A program made the position numbers and the translations under genes. Of a stretch of DNA of 64,000 bases, positions 47,227-57,125 are shown piece after piece. Source of the DNA: Allodiplogaster sudhausi (taxonomy: Eukaryota; Nematoda; Chromadorea; Rhabditida; Diplogasteridae); contig CALZFC010000030.1 of the NCBI GenBank assembly GCA_945643635.1, positions 2,857,001 through 2,921,000 of the forward strand, given 5' to 3'. The notes below the pieces were generated by a model. It worked only from the letters and a program-made list of their open reading frames with translations. It searched no databases and was not told where the DNA came from. Each line of letters begins with the position of its first letter. The first letter of the stretch is position 1.

Positions 47227-48644
47227 CAGTCGCGCTCATAAAAACTGGGAATTCATGTTTTTTGGAGATTACTTTTTAATGGACAGGACTATTTAAATGA
47301 AATTTTCAGGGTTGCTTTATTATACTACCAGGCATTAATTAGCTGTTTATCGGTTCCATTGATCTACTAATGTTCTAGAAAAAATCAATGACTTAGAATC
47401 GCCTTCATTGCACAAAATAATTTATTTCTTTGATTTCCGGGCAGTTTTTATTAGAATTTTATCTTAGTCGCATTTTATAACATCCCTTCGACAACATTTT
47501 AGTCCAATTGTGATTTTATACCATGCTATTACATGCTTATTGTCATCAGTTCGAGATTCACTCCCTCGGACTTGGATGCATACGCTTCAGCAGGATAAAG
47601 TCGATCATTTTCTACTATGGCGTACAGGACGTGTGTTTCAAATATGTTTTTGCCTATCTCGAATCATAGATAATAGGTTTTTACATGTTCGGCAGACTTC
47701 GTTCATCCCTGGCTTCCTGAAGCAACAAGTAACAGAAGAATGTTTGAATATATACCAAGTATGGAATAGTACAATGTTTTAGGAAACAGGATAGTAAACC
47801 CGAAAAATTTAATTTCGAGTCAACAGCCACTTTAATCGATATATAATAGTGTTCAGCAATCGTGTAAATTCCAAACAGATCACTTAATATCGCAATTAGC
47901 CTATAAAGAACTGATGTCGAATATGGCATTTTGTCGCTTTATAGGTGTCTTTAATCGCTCTTATGTTACTTCTTGCTTCATGAAGCCAGGGATGAAAGAA
48001 GTCTGCCGAACATGTAAAAACCTATTATCTATGATTTGAGATAGGCAAAAACATATTTGAAACACACGTCCTGTACAGCAATCAATTTAAGTACAATTGG
48101 GCTGAGCACCAAAGTTGACCGCGGTGTTTATGTAGAGCTGAATTAATTAGCACGTAATTTTCACAGCTCAACTAGCCATCTGAATTGGTTCAATGGTTCT
48201 CTGCAAACATATTAAAATCATTAAAACTATAACCATAGTAGAAAATGATCGATTTTGTCCTGCTGAAGAGTATGCATCCAAGTCCGAGGGAGTGAATCTC
48301 GAACTGAAGGCAATAAGCATGTAATAGCATGGTATAAAATCACAATTGGACTAAAATGTTGTCGAAGGGATGTTATAAAATGCGACTAAGATAAAATTCC
48401 AAAAAAAAAACTGCCCGGAGATCAAAGAAATAAATTATTTTGTCCAATGCGCATAAATGTGCAATGGAGGCGATTCTAAGTTATTGATTTTTTTTGAACA
48501 TTAGTTAATTAATGGAACCGATAAATAGCTAATTAATGCCTACTAGTATAATAAAGCAATCCTGAAAATTTCATTCAAATAGTCCTAACCCTTAAAAAGT
48601 TATCTCCAAAAAACATGAATTCCCAGTTTTTATAACCGCAACTG
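47227..48644. mobile_element. Palindromic Tc1-like element F, nested in E
   Basis: Ends CAGTCGCGCTCATAAAAACT and the inverse of CAGTTGCGGTTATAAAAACT, flanked by TA on both sides. The end sequence and the TA target fit Tc1/mariner-type transposition. Axis near 47870. The arms match except for about 165 bases (about 48074-48238) present only on the right. No transposase domain; the frame at 47510-47782 is palindromic sequence. Confidence 0.8.
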
Positions 48645-48981
48645 TATGTATGTATGTATATAAATACAGCAATTCACCAGATTTTCACCGCGCGAATTGG
48701 AATATTCGAATGCGTAAATTAGAATATTTAAATTCGACTTCCGTTGTGAAACTGGCGAATTGGTATATTTACCTAGTTTTGTAGCTTATTTGAGTTGCTT
48801 TTCGATTTGTTTCGAGAAAACCTTCCTTTAATTTCAGTTTCAAGACAGCTACTTTGTCACGTCAACTCGGTTCCCGTTTGTGGAGATGAGTGAATTCGTT
48901 AATATTTGGTCGAACAAAAATGAACTTAATCGTTTCATAAAAGTAAAAAGAAAGATCAAAAACAAAATATCACTTGATATA

Positions 48982-49200
48982 TGACGCTGCAAACTAAAAA
49001 AAACGGTCGTCTTTGTGTTTTCGACCCGTTATGCGCACTTTTTTGGAATATTCCACACTTTTTTTTGGAATATTCCACACTTTATTGGAATATTCCACAC
49101 GAATATGTCAAATTGGTCAAAAAGTACGCGTACGTTTGTGCGCAAATGTGCATAACGGGTCGACAACGCAAAACGACCGTTTTTTTAGTTTGCACCGTCA
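48982..49200. mobile_element. 219-bp MITE G, nested in E
   Basis: Terminal inverted repeats of about 58 bases starting TGACGCTGCAAACTAAAA and, inverted, TGACGGTGCAAACTAAAA, flanked by TATA. The short centre contains three TTGGAATATTCCACAC-like units. Confidence 0.85.
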
Positions 49201-50226
49201 TATATGTATATAGAAATTCGATATTTCAATTTGACCAATATCGCGTTGCGCCGCGATTCTGCGCCAGTTTTCACTGTTGCGCATGGCCTAAACGCATACA
49301 AAAGCTGCAGAGTTAAGACACCCTATATATCATTCAAAAGTCAATTTTATGTTCTATACGATACATACAAAACTATCTGCGTAACTTGTAACATAACATG
49401 TTCATTCCGCATTAAGTTTGAAAGCACGTAAACAAAATTTGTTTGAAAATTTTCAAATTCTGTTTTGACAATTTATATAAGCAATATGTTTTCTATCTAC
49501 ATTAAAATTTTCATGTATATTGCTTTATTGGGCGCGAGAGATGTTCTTAAACATGCGCCCTACTCGACCACTTAAAAAAGATGCGCAATTTTTCAATTCC
49601 TCATAACTTTTTTAAATGAATTTTTTAGGCCCAACAAATCGCGTCATATGTGTAACGAGGGGAAACAACAGTTTGAAATTTTTTCTCGGCGATCAAGCTC
49701 CTTTAACTAAGAAAAAAACTGACCAGGGAAATGAGTTTCCGAATGTCTTCAGGAATCCACGTTGCGTTACCACTGAAGTATTTTTTGTATATTTTATGTC
49801 TACACAGATAACAAAAAAAATATGTTTGTATATTTTTGGTGAATTTTTTATTATTCAATGCGAGAAAAACAAGCTATTCATACGCGAGTGTCAAGCTTCC
49901 ATAGTAGCCAACAACGAGAGCTGAAACGCTGGCGTTTGCCGCTGCAATCATGCCGCTGAGATTGCCAAAAGTGTTGCGTTGTCGAAGTGCAAACCGCAAC
50001 GCGACCGCGTTGCCCAGAACGCCAAGCGTGCCTACCTACACAAGTAGTGATATTCAATACAAAAGCGGTGTGATGGAGGATTAGGCATGTTCTTACCGTA
50101 ATGAGAAAAGCCGACCCAACTGCTCGTTGCGCAGGAGTAGCCTCCACCTAATTCTCCATTTAGTGTTGGGAAGCAGCCGATAAGAAATGGAGAAAAGGAG
50201 CAAAGTTGGAGACTATTGCTTGAAAG

Positions 50227-50830
50227 GAGACCTAGTATACGTTTTTAATCATTTTAAATCGCGCTCTTTTGTCTTTACTTGCAGGAGATGGCTAATTCTT
50301 TTCTTCTTTGCTAAAATATCAAAGATCACATGTTCTTTCAACAACGATGAATGTATTCAAAAGCGTAAGAAGTTGCGATGAAGCCAAAAAACTGATACTG
50401 AACAGGAAACAAAACTCTTGTTCTTCGGAACTTGGATATCTCTTTTTTGTTACAAATTCAATGCATATATACTGGAAACGCATTGCATGCTTTTCTGTAG
50501 AGTGATTATGCGGCGATGAATTCCGCCAGAGACCTAGTATACGTTTTTAAAAATTTTAAATCGCGCTCTTTGGTCTTTACTTGCAGGAGATGGCTAATTA
50601 TTTTCTTCTTTGCTAAAATATCAAAGATCACATGTTCTTTCAACAACGATGAATGTATTCAAAAGCGTAAGAAGTTGCGATGAAGCCAAAAAACTGATAC
50701 TGAACAGGAAACAAAACTCTTGTTCTTCGGAACTTGGATATCTCTTTTTTGTTACAAATTCAATGCATATATACTGGAAACGCATTGCATGCTTTTCTGT
50801 AGAGTGATTATGCGGCGATGAATTCCGCCA
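50227..50830 (+). repeat. 302-bp tandem duplication
   Basis: Two adjacent copies (50227-50528 and 50529-50830) differing at only a handful of bases. The last 45 bases of the unit recur a third time at about 51750-51795, just past the broken 5' end of receptor copy 4, which suggests the duplication and the loss of that gene's 5' exons are linked. Confidence 0.9.
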
Positions 50831-50897
50831 GAAGGAAAATTTATTACAATGTAACCATGACGATATGATGTAAAACAAATTAACGAGAGTTCCTCCA

Positions 50898-51740
50898 TTA
50901 GAATAGTTTCCGCAGCCGATGAGGAACTCGCGCCAAGAACGCGAGCATAATAAATCTTGAAATACGATTTACAGAGATCAACATTCGAAATAGTAGTACA
51001 AGAAAAATAAGAGACCATTTCATTTTATCACTCTTCTAAAAAACGTATAGTGCTAAAAAGATGTTTGTTTTCGTCTATCCTAACTTCAGATGCACTCCTC
51101 GAATGGCAAGCTAATGAGACGACGCATACCTGAATCAAAAACGATACTTCCTGTTTCCGCCAAAACAGCAGGTCGCGTTGATTCGAGCATTGTTGTTGCT
51201 GAATGAGATAAAAAATAGAATGAGAGGGAACCGCCATTCTTCCTCAACTACACTCTGGTGAGTGGTCGTCTTTAAACTATGTCCAAGAAGTGATCTTACA
51301 TGAAATCGCACTAGCGCGAGAAGAGTTGCCGCGTCGATTGCAGCAATGACTCCGCAGAAGGCGACGTTCAGCGATGCAGACCAGCCAGTGTAGTGCGTTG
51401 AGTAAGTGAGCGCCTCAGGTTCATACACCGTGTAGCAGTCATTCGCTCACAATAAGAGATAATTAATTGCCTTTTACTAAAGATTTTCAGGAAATATGTA
51501 CATACATACGTTCATATGTTTAATTTTTCATATATTTAATTTCAAATACTTCCTTTGGGCAAATTTTATAAAAAAAAAATTAACATTAATATTTGAGATA
51601 CTTGCGAATAAAGGCGCAGATTGCAGAACAGCGAAAACGACGACGATAACCATGATGCAAATGGCGGGTTTAGGTGAGTAAGCTCGCCGAATTCTGTAGG
51701 CTGTAAACGTGACATGAAGCCGATTTGATCCGTGGTATCT
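50898..51740 (-). pseudogene. Srx-like chemoreceptor copy 4, fragment
   Basis: Present: most of exon 4 (51599-51735, AYRIRRAYSPKPAICIM), exon 5 (51301-51439, CYTVYEPEALTYS, ALVRFH/GTAAGA), exon 6 (51130-51195, LLFWRKQEVSFLIQ/GTATGC), and exon 8 (50898-50960, FIMLAFLARVPHRLRKLF). Missing: exons 1-3 and the TM6-7 exon 7. It matters as a comparison, because here the exon 6 donor is a normal GT and the exon 5 donor GTAAGA. Confidence 0.75.
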
Positions 51741-52249
51741 ACTAATAACGTATTGCATGCTTTTCTGTAAAGTGATTATGCGGCGATGAATTCCGCCATA
51801 AGGACAATTTATTTTAATGTAAACTTATACAATTATGCAGGTGATATGTGATATCATAAATGTTTATACATATCTCGCGTTTGGTCAACGCTCGCCTGTC
51901 TCGTTAGTTCATAACTGTTTTTGAATAATGACGATATCGAAATATTTAACGAGAGTTCCTCCGCATAAAAAAAAGTTTTACTAAATATCTGCTGTTTTAA
52001 TTATTACTTCTAGCAAAGATTTTCAATGATCGATGATCCATTGCTTTGAATGGTGAAAAAGGTTTTTTTTCCACCCGTATAGCTCCTTCGGAAAGTTCAT
52101 TATCTTACACGTCATCGTGAAATTTCATAAATAAGTACAAAATTGAAAACTTTATTGCCGGTACAATATAGAGGAAGATTGAAAATTGAAAAAGAAAATA
52201 GAGCATAAGAGTCCGTAAAATAGAAGTGTTATTCTAACGAAGGAGACAA
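51741..52249. other. No gene recognised
   Basis: Includes the third partial copy of the 302-bp repeat end (about 51750-51795), then AT-rich spacer. Confidence 0.5.
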
Positions 52250-54074
52250 TTAGATAATCGTCGACGTCTTTTGCGTGGAGACGCGCATTCGTAGCCGATA
52301 AGGAATGTACGCCAGGAAAGCGACCATGACCAATCTTGCAAAATACGGTTTTCCATAAGGAAAAAAAGTACGTTTATAAAAGTACGTTTAGGGAAAAGTG
52401 CGGGAATTCAAAAGCGAATTTTCACACTTTCCCTCGATTTCTATCAAAAAGTCGTCACTTACCCGTCGAGAGCATTGAAGGAAAATCCGGAAACTATTTG
52501 GTTGATGAACATAAGCCAAATGCTCCTCTGCTTAATCTCCTTTGGAATGAGCGCAGGCGAAATGTAGATGAAGTAGAAGACGCTTTGAAGGAGACTCTTA
52601 AGTGAATTGCACCTTTGAATTAGCCTTTTGGCCGAATGTATAGCTGGTTATTTAAAGAAACGTTATTATAATATTACAAGTTTTTTAGGCAAGTATTAGG
52701 TTTCCTTTAAAACCCATAATTGGAGGAAAAATGTAAAAAATAAATAAAAAAAATTTCCAACGGTTAGAACTAATTATTATCCAAAAAGTCATATGCCTGA
52801 ATTAGAAACAAAAGTTCTTGCTTCCGCCACGCAAGTAAGCCTCGTTGATGTTTCTGTTGCCGCTGCTAAAAAGTAGTACATTGTCTTGAGGGGGGGGGAG
52901 TTTGACTGTAACATTTATGTATTTACATACATACATATGTAAGTGTTAAATTCTGTAACGCGCACTCAACGTTATACATAGGTACGAATCCTTTGTTTTG
53001 GCGGAAAAATAATATATTTAAAAAAAAAGATACACGCGCCATCGAATTAAGGCGCACGAGTGCGAGAAGCGTCGCTGCATCGATGCCAGCCACGACTGCG
53101 CCGACGATGAGTAAGAATGCTGCGCCGTTCGTCGTTTCCATGGCGGCGTCGCACCAGCCGAAGACGAAGTAGATGTTGCGCAGGTACGCAGGCTCGTACA
53201 TCATGTTGCAGTTGCGGACTTGAGGAAGGAAGGACAAACATAGGGGAAAACATGTGATAAAAATCAATTCTGCCGTTTACACCCTCTTTAATGCTTCACA
53301 TTCATGTAGTTGAATAACACACGCTTTTTCTCTCTGTGACTTTAATCGATAATAACTTGAGGAAAAAAGAAACGAACTACAAACTCACGCGAAAACAGGG
53401 GCGACGTCTGCACAAGGGTGAGCGCGACGATGAGCGTAACGATACAAATCGATGGCTTTGGCGAGTAGGCCTGCCGGAGGCGAGAAGCGGTCATTGTCAC
53501 GTAAAGTCGATTTGCGCCCAGGGCGACATGACCAAGAAGCGACACCGTTGCGAACATGTTGACGGGCTATAAGCGGAAACAAATATAAAGTTTTTACTCT
53601 TTCAAGTATGCCAGTTATTAAAAAAAAACTAGAAAGGGAAATAAGTTTCCGGACTCCAGGACTCCAGGAGGTCTCCAGGAATCCACGATGCGCTACCACT
53701 GAAGAATTGCTTTGTTTTCTTTCTATACAGATAAAAAAAAAGATTTTTGTGTTTTTTATTTAACGTTTTCGCTAACGTGGACATTGGTTATTATATATGA
53801 AAAAGTCATGCATACATGAGTGTCAAGCTTCCATAGTAGCCGACGACGAAAGTTGAAACCCTCGCGTTTGCCGCTCCTATCATTGCGTGTTGCGCTGTCG
53901 GAGTGCGAACCGCAACGCGACCGCGTTGCACACGACACCAAGCGTGCCTACCTGCACAAGTGGTGAGATGCAATACAATGCGGTGCGATGGAGGATAAGA
54001 CATGTTCTTACCGTAATGAGAAAGGTTGACGCGACTGCTCGTTGCGCAGGAGTACCCTCCACCCAATCCTCCAT
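52250..54074 (-). pseudogene. Srx-like chemoreceptor copy 5, frameshifted
   Basis: All eight exon positions are present from ATG at 54074 (MEDWVEGTPAQRAVASTFLI) to TAA at 52250 (end: FLAYIPYRLRMRVSTQKTST). Exon 2 has lost 16 bases after CGCAACAC relative to copy 3, which brings TGA and TAG into frame at once. Exon 3 has gained about 16 bases made of a repeated ACTCCAGG unit. Exons 4-8 are clean (GANRLYVTMTASRL, CNMMYEPAYLRNIY, AWRKQELLFLIQ/GCATAT). In this copy the frame after the exon 6 CAG runs into TAG before any GT, so the GC donor is the only phase-keeping option. Confidence 0.8.
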
Positions 54075-54303
54075 CCAGTGTGGGGAAGTCGCCGAGAAGA
54101 GATGGAGAAAAAGAGCAAAAGTAGGTGACTATGGCTTGAAAGGAGACCTAGTCTATATTTATACTCATTTGAATTCGCGCTCTTTTGCGTTTCCGGGCAG
54201 CAGAGGCGCGAGCTAATTCTTTTCGACTTCTCGTTTGGTCTTCGATCGCCTTCCTCGTTAGCATAACTATTTTTGAATAATGACAATATGATCCATAAAA
54301 AAA

Positions 54304-55348
54304 TTAACGAGGGTTCATCCGCATGAATCGCTTCCGTAGCCGCTGAGGAACACGCACCAAGAAGACGAGCATTATCAATCTAGAAAGGTAACATCAATAA
54401 CTTTCAGCACCGCCCATATACCAGGGATGCAAGTACTTTCGGAACTTTTGAAAAGTTCTTTCATGTACGATCAAATTAGTCGTCGCTTCTCGATGAACGC
54501 ATGTCGATCTGGTTTGCATATTTAGAGTAATATTTTGATTGTCAACCTCAACCTTGACGTTCATCGAGACACGATTTGACCGAACATTTTATTATTTCCA
54601 AAAGTTGCGATTGTGTTGAAAAATATTTTTTTTCTGAAATGCTGCTCCAACACGTCGCAGATTGCAGAACAGCGAAGGTAACTACGATAACACCGATGCA
54701 AATAGCGGGTTTTGGCGAGTAAGCTCGCCGAGTTCGGGCGGCCGTCCACGTGACATGAAGACGATTTGAGCCGAGAGCAATATGACCAAGAAGCGACGCC
54801 GACAGACAAATGACGTTTAGCTGTAAACTCATTTTTGAATTCGCGCTTTTTTTCTTTTTCAGAATAACATTTGGGGAAGTTCAAATAAGTCGATCCAGAT
54901 TTATGCTCCTTTGGCATTGGCAAAAAAATGTTAAAGACAACTGACATGCGAAACTCTCTTCCGAATGTCCAAAGGTATCCAAGAGGAGTCGCCACTGAAT
55001 GTAGAAACAATTTATAAAAAAAAAATGAGAAAAGCTATTATCAAGGAACAAACCGCCCATAGATGCACCTACATGCAAGTCAATGTTCCGAAAAAGCCGA
55101 CAGCAAGCAAGGAGATGATAGTGTTCGCCACAGCGATCTATCCACTGAGATTGCCGAAAGTGCTGCGTTGCTGGAGCGCGAACCGTAACGCGACCGCGTT
55201 GTAGACGACGCCAAGAGTGCCAATCTGAATATTTGGTGGACAGCAGCATCTAGAGTTGCAAGCATTTGTAATGCCCTACCGATATTAGATAGGCTGACGC
55301 GATTGCGCGGTCTGCTGGAGAAACTGCAGGAGGCGTCGGGATGTCCAT
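54304..55348 (-). pseudogene. Srx-like chemoreceptor copy 6, inactivated
   Basis: Exon 1 55280-55348 (MDIPTPPAVSPADRAIASAY), exon 2 about 55080-55226 with TAG where the others have a Leu or Met codon after FGNLSG, exon 3 about 54945-54993, and exon 4 to about 54658, where homology stops after VLQSA. Exons 5-7 are absent, replaced by about 270 bases of repeat sequence. The last exon (GLIMLVFLVRVPQRLRKRF) remains at 54304-54389. Part of the replacing sequence (CTTCTCGATGAACGC, 54487-54501) recurs at about 60304-60320. Confidence 0.75.
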
Positions 55349-55677
55349 CAAGTAATATAATCAATCTACAACAATTAATAAGACAAAGTTATAAAAAAAA
55401 CGTATATACATATGTAAGTGAGGGGAAGAAAAAAGGAAAAAAAACCTTTAGGCTTTAAGTTCAAATATTGTTGCTCTTAATCTTAAGGTCTTTAAAAAAA
55501 TTCAAAGTCTGAAGCGCGCGGCTGAATGTGAGAGAAATAAAGTCTCAGTCGTGTCTTTGGGCAACAATAATTGATACGTGCAAAAGCGATTACATCGTGC
55601 CATTCATGTCTGCGTTTTTGCGCATTTGATATTTGATAGCCGAGTGAGCATTCAATTTTTCTCTTTCCTCTCTTTCT

Positions 55678-55719
<42 letters not shown>

Positions 55720-55827
55720 TTCTCTCTCTCTTTTTCAAATGCACACAAATGAGTGACGTAAGAAAATGAAGCAAAAACCGCGAGGATCATCATACAGCTC
55801 TACATACTACATATGTATACATACATA
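55349..55827. other. No gene recognised; CT microsatellite
   Basis: CT tract at 55675-55735. The rest is AT-rich. Confidence 0.5.
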
Positions 55828-56089
55828 CAGTCCCGCTCAGGAGATTACGAGTGTGAAGACAGTTTTCAAAAATATGCTGAAATGGCTGAGATCTCATAAT
55901 ATTGCATTTAATTTGGCCGTGTATGGGTTCCAAACGGGCTGGCTTCATCTCCTGGACTACAAAGTGCAAAATAAAGTGAAATTTTCAGAGCACTTCTTAC
56001 CTTTTTTGAGTTTCTTGTTTTATTTCTTTTGAGTTTCTCATTTTGTTTATGTATAAACGACGACAAAAAAAAATTTTTTTCTTGCGGGC

Positions 56090-56180
56090 AAAAATCTGCC
56101 CTCAAACGGGTATCGAACCGTGACCTCGACATTAACCGGTCAAACGCTTACCAATACTCTACAGGCGGTTCAATCAGGTC
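56090..56180 (-). ncRNA. tRNA-like sequence in the left arm of element H
   Basis: On the minus strand it reads TAGAGTATTGGTAAGCG (A-box-like), GACCGGTTAATGTC (anticodon arm resembling Asn GTT with one extra base), AGGTCACGGTTCGATACC (variable arm and B box). A mirror copy is in the right arm at about 56665-56730 on the plus strand. No matching acceptor stem is visible, so this is tRNA-derived, not a functional tRNA. It may give the element internal Pol III promoters. Confidence 0.45.
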
Positions 56181-56257
56181 TGATGATATCTTTCTTTGGA
56201 CAGCGTCGATTGCCTCACAAAGGAAACGTCGATTCTGAACACGTTCGCTCATACTTT

Positions 56258-56293
<36 letters not shown>

Positions 56294-57125
56294 GGAATGC
56301 GAGAGAACGAGAAAGAAGGAGAGATTGAGAAAGTGAAAGAGAGACGAGCAGTAAGAAATAGAGAGCGGGAGAGATAGAAAGAGATAGAGAGAGGGCGAGA
56401 GAGAGAGAGAGAGGTGAAAGAAGGTGCAGGTGCTGTTAGCTGACAATGAGAAAAAAATCATTGGTCTAACGACATACCGTAGCTTCAGCCTTGAAACGGT
56501 GACGCAGAGTAGATGTAGTCGACGCTGCACCTTCTTTCGCCTCTCTCTCTCTCTCTCTCTCTTTGTTTCCCACTAAAGTAGGAAACAGAGAGTGTTCAGA
56601 ATCGACGTTTCCTTTATGAGAAATCGACGCTGTCCAAAGAAAGGTATCATCAGTTTTGTTTGTACCGTCTGTAGAGTATTGGTAAAAAACGGTAATCTCG
56701 AGGTCTCGGTTCGATACCCGTTTGAGAGCAGATTTTTGCCCGCAAGAAAAATTTTTTTTTGTATTTTTTGTCGTCCTTTATACATAAACAAAATGAAAAA
56801 CTCAAAAGAAATAAAACAAGAAACTCAAAAAAGATAAGAAGTGCTCTGAAAATTTCACTTTATTTTGCACTTTGTAGTCCAGGAGTTGAAGCCAGCCCGT
56901 TTGGAACCCATACACGGCCAAATTAAATGCAATATTATGAGATCTCAGTAATTTCAGCATATTTTTGAAAACGGTCTTCACAGTCGTAATCTCCATTGTC
57001 GAAATAGGTAAATTCCTACGCGAAATGGCACGAAAATGCGTATTCAGCGCGCTATTCCAGTTTGTATTATTTATATTAATACTATTAATACTATTAATAC
57101 CGGACCCAACAATGTTGAGCGGGAC

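Larger units (their letters stand above)
46698..49645. mobile_element. Palindromic element E, left end deleted, with two nested insertions
   Basis: Same family as element D: the right end CAAATCGCGTC is present (49635-49645) while about 250 bases of the left arm are missing up to the receptor exon. Two younger elements sit inside, F near the axis and G in the right arm. Confidence 0.75.
45408..50159 (-). pseudogene. Srx-like chemoreceptor copy 3, inactivated
   Basis: Eight exon equivalents remain: about 50098-50159, 49890-50032, about 49722-49770, about 46490-46663, about 46145-46317, about 45926-45994, about 45600-45735 and 45408-45495. Homologous blocks include NAVALRFALRQRNTFGNL, GANRLYVTLTASRL, CYIMYEPAYLRNF, AWRKQELLFLIQA and, at the end, GLVMVTFLAYIPYRLRIRIS. 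Lesions: the fourth codon is TAG (50148-50150) where copy 5 has TGG; the intron between exons 3 and 4 is filled by a 2.95 kb palindromic element whose left end has removed the usual acceptor tract, leaving CACATGAAG directly before exon 4; and the exon 5 donor has no GT in phase. The exon 6 donor is again CAG/GC. Confidence 0.75.

Noticed and set aside
47510..47782. Reading frame that could suggest a transposase in element F
   Set aside because: It lies in one arm of a near-perfect palindrome, has no DDE-type motif, and its mirror occurs in the other arm.
50187..50807. Two identical 65-residue frames
   Set aside because: Produced by the 302-bp tandem duplication in non-coding sequence; no domain or start context.
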